Source of the DNA: a virus
Length of the DNA: 47,731 nt
Direction: 5' to 3' (one strand)
IMG/VR virus record: IMGVR_UViG_3300042691_004758
Coordinates: 1 to 47,731 of that record
Shown here: positions 36,366 through 42,788 of the stretch, one piece after another
Position numbering within the stretch: position 1 is the first letter of the stretch
How the letters are laid out: every line of letters starts with the position of its first letter
Translations under genes and position numbers: made by a program
Notes under the pieces: generated by a model
The model's input: only the letters and a program-made list of their open reading frames with translations
Told to the model about the DNA's origin: nothing
The model's database searches: none

Positions 36366-37370
36366 ATGACAATCGTATTAGATGACATATTGGCAAAATT
36401 AGATCCTAAAACAAGGGCAAGAGTTCAATCAGCACAAGATATAAAAGTTGACAAGCAAGAAACTCCAAGCATTGGCTTAAACACTGCATTAAAGGGTGGA
36501 CTTCCATATGGTAGACAAGTACTTGTATGGGGAAATAAGTCTGCTGGAAAGTCTTCATTTTGTTTACAAATGATTTCTATAGCACAAAAAGAAGGTAAGA
36601 CTTGTGCATGGATTGATGCGGAAGCCTCTTATGATCCAGCATGGGCAGAACAATTGGGCGTAGACTCATCAAAACTTATATATTCTACAGCTAAAACAGT
36701 TAACGACATGGTTGACGTTGGAACAAAACTTATGGATGCTGGAGTTGATTTAATTGTAGTTGATTCCATCTCAGCACTATTACCAGCAATCTACTTTGAA
36801 AAAGATGGAAACGAAATGAAAGATTTGCAAGACACTAAGCAAATCGGCGCTGAAGCAAAGGATATGACCCACGCAGTCAAGATGTTAAACTATGCAAACA
36901 AAAACACATTACTTGTTCTCATCTCACAACAACGAAATCAGTTTGGATCTATGCATGCTTCGCACATCCCCACAGGTGGAATGGCAGTCAAGTTCTTTAG
37001 CACCACTGTCATTAAACTTTGGTCTTCTGAAGCTGAGGCTAATGCTATTAAAGCTGGTATTAAAGTTGGCGACAAAATTATCGAACAAAGAGTCGGAAGA
37101 CCAGTTAATTGGATTGTTGATTACAGCAAAGTCTCACCCCCAAATTTATCGGGACAGTATGACTTTTATTACCAAGGGGAAACTATCGGTGTAGACAGAG
37201 TAGGAGAAACCTTAGATGTTGCAGAAATGTTCGGCATCGTGGAAAAAGGTGGTGCTTGGTACACGGTTAATGGCGAAAGATTACAGGGTAGAGCAAAAGC
37301 AGTGCAATACCTTCGTGATAATCCAGAAGTTGTAGAAAAACTAATTGGAGAGATTAATGCCAAGTCTTGA
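36366..37370 (+). CDS. recA: RecA-like recombinase
   Basis: A 334-residue protein with Walker A GNKSAGKS at 56-63, ALPYG-type entry (LKGGLPYGRQVLVWG), the AEASYDPAWAEQLG segment at 85-98, Walker B LIVVDS at 129-134 and the QRN/Gln switch (LISQQRNQ). It promotes homologous pairing and strand exchange, used in phage replication and repair. Near full bacterial length, slightly short at the C-terminus. It has its own promoter and overlaps the next small gene by 14 bases. Confidence 0.92.
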   Translation: MTIVLDDILAKLDPKTRARVQSAQDIKVDKQETPSIGLNTALKGGLPYGRQVLVWGNKSAGKSSFCLQMISIAQKEGKTCAWIDAEASYDPAWAEQLGVDSSKLIYSTAKTVNDMVDVGTKLMDAGVDLIVVDSISALLPAIYFEKDGNEMKDLQDTKQIGAEAKDMTHAVKMLNYANKNTLLVLISQQRNQFGSMHASHIPTGGMAVKFFSTTVIKLWSSEAEANAIKAGIKVGDKIIEQRVGRPVNWIVDYSKVSPPNLSGQYDFYYQGETIGVDRVGETLDVAEMFGIVEKGGAWYTVNGERLQGRAKAVQYLRDNPEVVEKLIGEINAKS

Positions 37371-37548
37371 TGACTTTTTGAAAGAAAATAAAGAAGACAT
37401 AAAGCATTATGACCTTGAAGATCTTCCTGGTGTTAGAGCCTGTTCAAAATGTGATGAAGATGTTAACGGTGCAAAGTGGGACCCTATAGATTTAGTTATG
37501 TCATGGAGATGCTCCAAAGGACATGAAACAATTTTTAAGGTGCAGTAA
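37357..37548 (+). CDS. small zinc-binding protein
   Basis: A 63-residue protein from the ATG at 37357, supported by GGAGAG 7 bases upstream; an earlier start at 37345 lies on the ribosome site. Helical acidic N-terminus, then CSKC at about 29-32 and CSKGHE at about 52-57, a probable zinc ribbon of Cys2/CysHis type. It overlaps the recA end and its stop overlaps the next start (TAATG). Unknown target; a role with RecA or the following nuclease is possible. Confidence 0.65.
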   Translation: MPSLDDFLKENKEDIKHYDLEDLPGVRACSKCDEDVNGAKWDPIDLVMSWRCSKGHETIFKVQ

Positions 37549-37856
37549 TGTCAGAAAGATCAGAGGCTAAAAGAGATGGAGCCAAGCAACAAAAAAATAG
37601 TGGACGTGGTAATTATCAGAAGGGTGATGCACAATGGAGAAATTTCGTGGTGGATTATAAAGAATATGAAAAATCAATCTCTATTTCACAAAGTATTTGG
37701 GCTAAGGTTTGTACAGATACCTTTAAAGTTAGTAGGGATAAGTATCCAGTTCTCAAGCTCATCCTTGGCAAAGACAATAGCAAAACGAGGCTTGCAGTAA
37801 TTGAATGGTCATTGCTGGAACAATTAGTGGAAAAGTGGGAAGAAGATAATGTTTAA
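37548..37856 (+). CDS. PD-(D/E)XK-like nuclease, possible Holliday junction resolvase
   Basis: A 102-residue basic protein. The layout GAKQQKNSGRGNYQKGDAQW ... FVVDYKEYEKS gives D27 and D36-Y-K38, the acidic-Asp-x-Lys core of small PD-(D/E)XK nucleases, followed by a helix with IWAKVCTD and strands LKLILGKDN, RLAVIEW. Short archaeal-type resolvases and similar phage endonucleases have this layout. It follows recA, which supports a recombination role. The assignment rests on motif spacing only. Confidence 0.6.
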   Translation: MSERSEAKRDGAKQQKNSGRGNYQKGDAQWRNFVVDYKEYEKSISISQSIWAKVCTDTFKVSRDKYPVLKLILGKDNSKTRLAVIEWSLLEQLVEKWEEDNV

Positions 37857-38592
37857 TAAAAAAACACCAACAGTTAAATTTATTTCTACAGTAGAAGGTT
37901 TATCTAGCGTAGAAGAAAGTAGACCAAAACCGTCTAATCAAGTAATGCCTCCTTGGTGGAAAGATGTTCCTATGATTAAAACTGATATTAATTTTGATGG
38001 TGTGATTGCTGGAAGTGTTAAAAACTGTCCTTCTTTTCCAGATTTTTTTTCTCAAGGATATATAGTGCCAATGTGGACGGACACGCTTTTGTATATAGAC
38101 AGTGAAACACAATCATGGAAAGCAAAGCAATCTAATGGAGATTTTTCTTTAGGTATTCATCCACCATACCAATATTTAGATTATGTTAGTCATAAGTTTT
38201 TAGGAAAAGATACACATTTTATTTTTAAATTACATTCACCGTGGCAAATAATAACAGATCCAGGTTATTCTGTATATCAAATGCCAACATTTTATCATTT
38301 TAATGACGACTATAGTGTATTGGCTGGAGTTATTGACACTGATATTTATTATCAGAGCAATTTACAATTATTAATACATTCAGATAAAAAAGAAATATTT
38401 ATTCCCAGAGGCACCCCACTTGCACAGTATGTGGTTTATAAGAGAGAAAAATTAAATGGCGTTGTTCGTGATTCTAATAAAGATGATAAAAATTTATTGA
38501 AAAGTCTTGAAATGAGATTTACAACGAGATTTGGAGCAACTAAAGAATATATAAAGATGAGAAAAGAAAGAGATAAAAAACAAAATGCTTAA
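37849..38592 (+). CDS. conserved-looking phage protein of unknown function
   Basis: A 247-residue protein with conserved-style features: MPPWWKDVPM near 33-42, KNCPSFPDFFSQGYIVPMWTD near 58-78, SPWQIITDPGYSVYQMP, GVIDTDIYYQ and IPRGTPLAQYVVYKRE. Regular strands with Trp and His suggest a beta-barrel or cupin-like fold. I have the impression that similar proteins occur in many environmental phages with no experimental function. It sits after the nuclease and overlaps it by 8 bases. I do not assign an activity. Confidence 0.68.
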   Translation: MFNKKTPTVKFISTVEGLSSVEESRPKPSNQVMPPWWKDVPMIKTDINFDGVIAGSVKNCPSFPDFFSQGYIVPMWTDTLLYIDSETQSWKAKQSNGDFSLGIHPPYQYLDYVSHKFLGKDTHFIFKLHSPWQIITDPGYSVYQMPTFYHFNDDYSVLAGVIDTDIYYQSNLQLLIHSDKKEIFIPRGTPLAQYVVYKREKLNGVVRDSNKDDKNLLKSLEMRFTTRFGATKEYIKMRKERDKKQNA

Positions 38593-38743
38593 AGAAATTT
38601 TAATGACAACTATTACTGGAATGGGTGTTGGAGTAGTTTTTGCATTATTTAAACTTCCAGTTCCAGCCCCACCAGTATTTGCAGGTCTTATGGGAATTTT
38701 TGGTCTATGGCTTGGGTACGGACTAGTAGGGAGATTTTTATAA
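38585..38743 (+). CDS. XapX-domain (DUF1427-like) small membrane protein
   Basis: A 52-residue hydrophobic protein with two predicted membrane segments (about 7-20 and 30-47). The core VVFALFKLPVPAPPVFAGLMGIFGLWLGYG matches the XapX family signature in which a first helix is followed by KLP-PAPP and a second helix. The function of XapX proteins is not known. Here the start overlaps the upstream stop by 8 bases and it is followed by another small membrane protein. In a phage, two adjacent small membrane proteins raise the possibility of a holin role. Confidence 0.75.
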   Translation: MLKEILMTTITGMGVGVVFALFKLPVPAPPVFAGLMGIFGLWLGYGLVGRFL

Positions 38744-38865
38744 TGTTACAGTTTGTTTGGGGATTATTAATAGGCTTTTCAATAGGTTACCCAATGGGTC
38801 TTTGGGCAATATGGTATACAAAAAAAGAGGTGAAGAAGCATGTCGAACGACAAGGTGGAATCTAA
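38743..38865 (+). CDS. small single-pass membrane protein
   Basis: A 40-residue protein with one hydrophobic segment (MLQFVWGLLIGFSIGYPMGLWAIW is the whole N-terminal half, split here by Gly and Pro) followed by a strongly basic tail (KKEVKKHVERQ). Its ATG overlaps the XapX stop. The short helix plus basic tail is typical of small phage membrane proteins such as holins, spanins or toxins, but no family is certain. The end overlaps the next gene by 26 bases, which has GAAG before its ATG. Confidence 0.58.
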   Translation: MLQFVWGLLIGFSIGYPMGLWAIWYTKKEVKKHVERQGGI

Positions 38866-39187
38866 AAATACTTTAGAGTTAATAAATGCTATTACAGAAT
38901 TTAACGATCTGCATGAATTTATGCAAGATGAGCACTTAGACAAAGCCCTTGCTGTAGTTGTTAAGTTATTAATGAATCCAGATGTTCCTTCTGCAAAAGC
39001 CCCACTTTTAATTATTGAGCTGCAGGCAATGTCAACAAAGTTTGCAATGATGGCTTCCGTATATTCAACAATTATGAAAGACAAGGCTGGATCAGTAAAC
39101 AATAATAAAAAGAATATATACTACTCAGCAAAGGAGTCCATAGACAAACTTGTAGATGCACTTAAGTATGTCGTAAGGTATAACTAA
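38840..39187 (+). CDS. helical hypothetical protein
   Basis: A 115-residue, all-helical, acidic protein: LELINAITEFNDLHEFMQDEHLDKALAVVVKLLMN, then LLIIELQAMSTKFAMMASVYS and KESIDKLVDALKYVVRY. No motif for catalysis. It overlaps the previous small membrane gene and its stop overlaps the next start (TAATG). It could be a helical bundle that binds a partner such as the Cas4-like nuclease downstream. Unknown function. Confidence 0.6.
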   Translation: MSNDKVESKNTLELINAITEFNDLHEFMQDEHLDKALAVVVKLLMNPDVPSAKAPLLIIELQAMSTKFAMMASVYSTIMKDKAGSVNNNKKNIYYSAKESIDKLVDALKYVVRYN

Positions 39188-39402
39188 TGATAGAAACATA
39201 TGATATGACTTGCTTTGAATGTGGAGATGACCGTGAGTCTACTACATTTTATATGTATTATGAAATCGGCAGAGAGTACGAGCCTGGATACTCTGGAAAT
39301 GAAGATGTTAGTCTTTCTAATTTAAAAGACACAGATGATCTAGACATAAATTCTATATGCGAAGACTGTAAAAATGATTATATGGAGATCTTAAATGGCT
39401 AG
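39187..39402 (+). CDS. small zinc-binding acidic protein
   Basis: A 71-residue acidic protein with CFEC at 9-12 and CEDC at about 58-61, a probable zinc site at the two ends of a variable loop. Very Asp/Glu/Tyr-rich in between. Starts on the previous stop and overlaps the Cas4-like gene by 8 bases. Possibly a regulator or a partner of the nuclease; unknown. Confidence 0.62.
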   Translation: MIETYDMTCFECGDDRESTTFYMYYEIGREYEPGYSGNEDVSLSNLKDTDDLDINSICEDCKNDYMEILNG

Positions 39403-40180
39403 AGAAATAGTAAAGAATCTTAAGTTTAAAAAGCATACGGGCAAGCATTTTGACCCAGAGCTTTTTGCAAGCCTACTAGATGAATCATATCGTAATACAA
39501 AACGTGCTGACGGAGAGATGACTAAAAAATCATTTAGCCCTAGCTCACTTGGGTATGGACATGGAACATGTCCAAGATATTGGTATATGGCTTTCAGTGG
39601 TGCAATGTTTATTGATGACAATGATGCAGTAGCAGTTGCTAATATGGCACAGGGAACTCAAGCTCATGAGAGACTTCAAAAGCTAATATCTACTATGCCA
39701 GAATTTAGAAATGAAGAAGAAGAGATTGTAAATGAGTATCCACCAATTAGAGGCTTTATAGATTTAATTATGGAGTACGATAATGAAACTGTGATCGGTG
39801 AAATTAAAACAGCCAAGCAAGAAGTCTGGGATGCAAGACAATCCGAAATGAAACCTACCGCTAACCATTTACTTCAACTACTTACTTACATGAAACTTAA
39901 AAAGGCCAAAGAGGGATTTTTCCTTTATGAAAATAAAAATACTCAAGAGCTTATAGTTATTCCAGTTTCTATGAATGAAAAAAATACTGAGATTATTGAA
40001 GAAGCATTTTTATGGATGGCAGAAGTATGGGATAACTTTAAAGATGGTGACCTCCCAATGAAACCAGCTGGTGCTACTAAATCAAAAATGCCATGCACAT
40101 ACTGTCCTATTAAAAAGGAATGCTACGCTGGGCTTGTTGGCACAGTACAAATAGAGTCGTATAAGGTTCCCAAGATATGA
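39395..40180 (+). CDS. Cas4-like PD-(D/E)XK exonuclease with Fe-S cysteines
   Basis: A 261-residue protein. Motifs in order: C59 in GTCPRYWY, H91 in QAHERLQ, D123 in GFIDLIM, E136-x-K138 in GEIKTA, QxxxY motif at 161-165 (QLLTY), and C234, C237, C243 (CTYCPIKKEC). The four Cys are as in Cas4 and AddB, where they hold a 4Fe-4S cluster. Such enzymes resect DNA ends 5' to 3'. There is no CRISPR locus here, so a role in recombination or end processing with RecA is more likely. GGAGAT ribosome site. Confidence 0.88.
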   Translation: MAREIVKNLKFKKHTGKHFDPELFASLLDESYRNTKRADGEMTKKSFSPSSLGYGHGTCPRYWYMAFSGAMFIDDNDAVAVANMAQGTQAHERLQKLISTMPEFRNEEEEIVNEYPPIRGFIDLIMEYDNETVIGEIKTAKQEVWDARQSEMKPTANHLLQLLTYMKLKKAKEGFFLYENKNTQELIVIPVSMNEKNTEIIEEAFLWMAEVWDNFKDGDLPMKPAGATKSKMPCTYCPIKKECYAGLVGTVQIESYKVPKI

Positions 40181-40455
40181 TTTGTGGAAACAAAGAGTGT
40201 GCTAAAGATTTTACAGCTAAGACTCATAATCAAAAATACTGTTCAGATGAATGCTGTCGAATTGCAACCAATAGAAGAATCATGGAAAAGTATTATGAAA
40301 AAAAGGCTATTAGAAGCGGTGCACATAGAAATTGTAAGAAGTGTAATGTTAAATTAAGCAGGTATAATCAAAAAGATATATGCTCTACATGTGAAAAGAA
40401 CATTGGATCTGCTAATAAAAAAGCTTTATGGGATATTGTAAATGAAATTGGGTGA
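40177..40455 (+). CDS. Cys-rich zinc-finger protein
   Basis: A 92-residue basic protein with two probable zinc sites: CGNKEC ... CSDEC (residues 3-26) and CKKC ... CSTC (about 53-72). The first, with KTHNQKYCSDEC, resembles the zinc knuckle of HNH-like or bacterial zinc-finger proteins that bind nucleic acid. There is no complete HNH motif, so not a nuclease by itself. Lies between Cas4-like and RuvC-like genes and overlaps both, which suggests a DNA repair or recombination partner. Confidence 0.66.
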   Translation: MICGNKECAKDFTAKTHNQKYCSDECCRIATNRRIMEKYYEKKAIRSGAHRNCKKCNVKLSRYNQKDICSTCEKNIGSANKKALWDIVNEIG

Positions 40456-41008
40456 ACTTATTAAGACCAAGGCCAACAGAGTTTTGGGTATAGATGCCTC
40501 TACTAACTCAGTTGCTTTTTGCTTAATGGAAAACGATAAACCTTTAAAGTGGGGTAAGATAGAGTTTGTTGGATCAGACATATATGATAAAATTTTAGAT
40601 GCCAAAAATAAAATGCACGGCATGCTGGAAGAATTAAAATCAGATTATATAGTTGTGGAAGGTGCAGTATATGTTAAATCTCCAGACGCTGTAATTAAAT
40701 TATCTTATGTTTATGGTGTAGTTATTGCAGAACTAATGTCTACTGGCGCAAAGGTTATAACGATATCCCCAACTTCTTGGCAGGCATACATAGGAAATAA
40801 AAACCCAACTAAAGATGAAAAGGAAGCAATTAGAGCTAAGAACCCAGGGTATGCGGACTCATGGTATAAGAATCAATTACGTAATATGCGTAAACAAAGA
40901 ACAGTAGATTATTTTAACAATAAGTATAGTCTAGGTCTATCAGATTTTGATGTTGCAGATGCATTCGGCATTGCACATTATTCAAACCGAATGTTAACAG
41001 AACGATGA
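40442..41008 (+). CDS. RuvC-like Holliday junction resolvase
   Basis: A 188-residue RNase H-fold nuclease: LGIDAST (D18), VVEGA (E73) and SDFDVADAFGIA (D168, D170, D173) give the four acidic residues. A basic middle insertion (DSWYKNQLRNMRKQR) may contact DNA. It should cut four-way junctions made by recombination or replication, making linear substrate for packaging by terminase. It overlaps the preceding gene by 14 bases and the next small HTH gene by ATGA. Confidence 0.87.
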   Translation: MKLGELIKTKANRVLGIDASTNSVAFCLMENDKPLKWGKIEFVGSDIYDKILDAKNKMHGMLEELKSDYIVVEGAVYVKSPDAVIKLSYVYGVVIAELMSTGAKVITISPTSWQAYIGNKNPTKDEKEAIRAKNPGYADSWYKNQLRNMRKQRTVDYFNNKYSLGLSDFDVADAFGIAHYSNRMLTER

Positions 41009-41151
41009 AATTATATCAAAGCAAAGATTGGTTGCATAGAAGATATGTGGTCCAAAAGAAAACAGTAACAGAGATAGCAAAAGAATGTAATGTTTCTGCA
41101 ATGACTATACAGAGATATCTAGAGCAGTTTGGACTAATTAAAAAAAGATGA
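41005..41151 (+). CDS. small helix-turn-helix protein
   Basis: A 48-residue basic protein: DWLHRRYVVQKKTVTEIAKECNVSAMTIQRYLEQFG is a clear helix-turn-helix with TVTEIAKECNVS as the first helix and turn and AMTIQRYLEQF as recognition helix (written here in parts, residues 8-43). The same type of HTH often precedes HNH homing endonucleases, but here it stands alone. ATGA overlaps on both sides. It could bind a phage operator or a recombination site; the palindromes at 27333 and 46627 are candidates. Confidence 0.7.
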   Translation: MKLYQSKDWLHRRYVVQKKTVTEIAKECNVSAMTIQRYLEQFGLIKKR

Positions 41152-41897
41152 AACTTGAACCAAAAAATATAGAGTCTATTAGTTTTACTAAAGTATTAGA
41201 TTCCTTTTATGTTTATACTGGAGATAAAACAGATCGTTATGTTCAAAAAAGCTGTAAGGACCATGGAGTTTGGGATAAAGAATTAACTGAGTGGATGATT
41301 AAAAATATACAACCAGGATGGACATGCTTAGATATTGGAGCCAATTTATTTTACTTTACAGAAGTGATGGCAAGGTTAGTCGGAAATAATGGAAGCGTAA
41401 TATCGTTTGAGCCAATAAAAAGACTATGCAGGTCATATGAGTACGCTAGAACTTTAAATGAATATAACAATGCTGGTCAGATAGAAGTTATGCCATTCGC
41501 TTTATCAGATAAGGAAGACAATTTAATATTAAATATCTGGGAAGAAAATATTGGCGGATCTGGTATAGTTGGTGAGCATAGAATAGGTAACGATGGTCAG
41601 CATGGTAATTTTTATACAGAAGAAATACAGGCAAAAAGATTGGACTCTGTATATTCTGGTAAAGTTGATTTTATGAAAATAGATGTAGAGGGTCACGAAA
41701 GATTCGTATTTGATGGGTTCTCTCAAATGGCAAAGGATTGTCCATTAATTGTTGTTGAATTAGGCAGTGGACAGCCAGATGAATTTTTGGTAGAATTAAA
41801 CGATAAATATACTATGGAATTTTTAAATGGGGAAGCGGCCACATTTGAAAGAATAAAACAGCATGACGTCGTCAACGTTTTGCTTAGGAGAATATAA
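41148..41897 (+). CDS. FkbM-family methyltransferase
   Basis: A 249-residue SAM-dependent methyltransferase: DIGANLFYFTEVMARL at 62-77 (SAM motif I), SFEPI at 86-90, a central variable region, and KIDVEGHERFVFDG at 177-190, the family hallmark. FkbM enzymes O-methylate sugars or small molecules. In a phage this could modify a glycan or nucleotide. It is between the resolvase and a possible nucleotide-metabolism gene. No signal peptide. Stop overlaps the next start (TAATG). Confidence 0.88.
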   Translation: MKLEPKNIESISFTKVLDSFYVYTGDKTDRYVQKSCKDHGVWDKELTEWMIKNIQPGWTCLDIGANLFYFTEVMARLVGNNGSVISFEPIKRLCRSYEYARTLNEYNNAGQIEVMPFALSDKEDNLILNIWEENIGGSGIVGEHRIGNDGQHGNFYTEEIQAKRLDSVYSGKVDFMKIDVEGHERFVFDGFSQMAKDCPLIVVELGSGQPDEFLVELNDKYTMEFLNGEAATFERIKQHDVVNVLLRRI

Positions 41898-42220
41898 TGT
41901 TGAAACCAGTATTTGAAGATGTGTCAAGATTTAACTGTGATGATTTATATTTAAGGTCGGTGGGCGCTCCAGCAGGTAATAGAATATGGTCAACATGTCA
42001 TGAGATTGCACACATGTTAATTGAAAAGAATATCTCATACGGAAACTCAGCCCTTGAGCCAGCAAGAATATTTTCAACGGCGGATTCAACAGAGCAATTA
42101 AAAGTCCGCATTGATGATAAGCTAAATAGAGTTAAAAACAATCAGGGATTTGCTGGGGATAACGATATTGATGATTTAATTGGCTATCTATTACTATATA
42201 AAATAGCCAAATCCAATTGA
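41897..42220 (+). CDS. DUF1599/Nmad1-like hypothetical protein
   Basis: A 107-residue protein with good GGAGAAT site. The pattern ISYGNSALEPARIFS ... EQLKVRIDDKLNRVKN ... DDIDDLIGYLLLYKIA resembles a nucleotide-modification-associated domain family found in phages beside nucleotide enzymes. The family activity is not established. Its neighbour is a methyltransferase. It ends the replication module; the terminase promoter starts in its last codons. Assignment is from remembered pattern only. Confidence 0.62.
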   Translation: MLKPVFEDVSRFNCDDLYLRSVGAPAGNRIWSTCHEIAHMLIEKNISYGNSALEPARIFSTADSTEQLKVRIDDKLNRVKNNQGFAGDNDIDDLIGYLLLYKIAKSN

Positions 42221-42245
42221 CTTTTCAGTCGACTAGAACTATAAT
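42217..42245 (+). promoter_or_regulatory. strong sigma70 promoter of the terminase operon, near-leaderless
   Basis: TTGACT (5 of 6), exactly 17 bases, perfect TATAAT at 42240-42245. The spacer holds the palindrome AGTCGACT (42227-42234), possibly an operator. The -10 ends 9 bases before the ATG at 42255 and there is no Shine-Dalgarno. Confidence 0.78.
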
Positions 42246-42254
42246 TGTGTAATA

Positions 42255-42788
42255 ATGGATATCGAACTTACTGATCATTTTGATCGCATGAATAAAGTAG
42301 TCTCAGAACTTCTTAAGGGAAGCAACCCAACTCAAATTGCCACAATTACAGGAATGCCACGCAAAGATGTGGTTGAGCTAATTGATGAATGGAAAGCGGT
42401 TGTGCATAATGACACTACTGCAAGAGAACGTGCCAAGGAAGCTATCTCTGGTGCTGATCAACACTATGCAATGCTTATTAAAGAAGCATGGAAAACTGTA
42501 GAAGATGCTGATCAGGCTGGTCAATTAAATGTAAAGGCAACAGCATTAAAACTAATTGCTGATATTGAAGGCAAAAGAATAGGCATGCTGCAAGAAGTTG
42601 GCCTGCTAGATAATGCTGAGATTGCATCACAAGTTGCAGAAGCAGAAAGAAAACAAGAGCTATTAGTTAAAATTTTAAAAGAAGTTACAGCACAATGTTC
42701 AAAATGTAAAATGGAAGTTGCAAAAAGACTATCTCAAATAACAGGAGTCGTTGAATCTATCGTAATTGAGGATGCAAGTGGATCTTAA
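42255..42788 (+). CDS. terminase small subunit
   Basis: A 177-residue protein immediately before the large terminase. Residues about 20-45 (GSNPTQIATITGMPRKDVVELID) form a helix-turn-helix for recognising the packaging site. The middle is helical (QHYAMLIKEAWKTVEDADQ ... KATALKLIADIEGKRIGMLQ), as in small terminases of the phage DNA-binding type. The end has CSKCKM, a single Cys pair. It forms a ring with the large subunit and starts DNA packaging. No ribosome site; the promoter suggests a nearly leaderless mRNA. Confidence 0.78.
   Translation: MDIELTDHFDRMNKVVSELLKGSNPTQIATITGMPRKDVVELIDEWKAVVHNDTTARERAKEAISGADQHYAMLIKEAWKTVEDADQAGQLNVKATALKLIADIEGKRIGMLQEVGLLDNAEIASQVAEAERKQELLVKILKEVTAQCSKCKMEVAKRLSQITGVVESIVIEDASGS

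Noticed and set aside
39395-40180. CRISPR adaptation gene (cas4)
   Set aside because: No repeats, spacers, cas1 or cas2 anywhere in the window; phage Cas4-like proteins are common as recombination exonucleases.
40177-40455. HNH endonuclease
   Set aside because: It has zinc knuckles but lacks the His-Asn-His catalytic set.
42766-42777. TTG or ATG starts for the large terminase
   Set aside because: They sit on or before GAGG, whose spacing fits the GTG at 42778.
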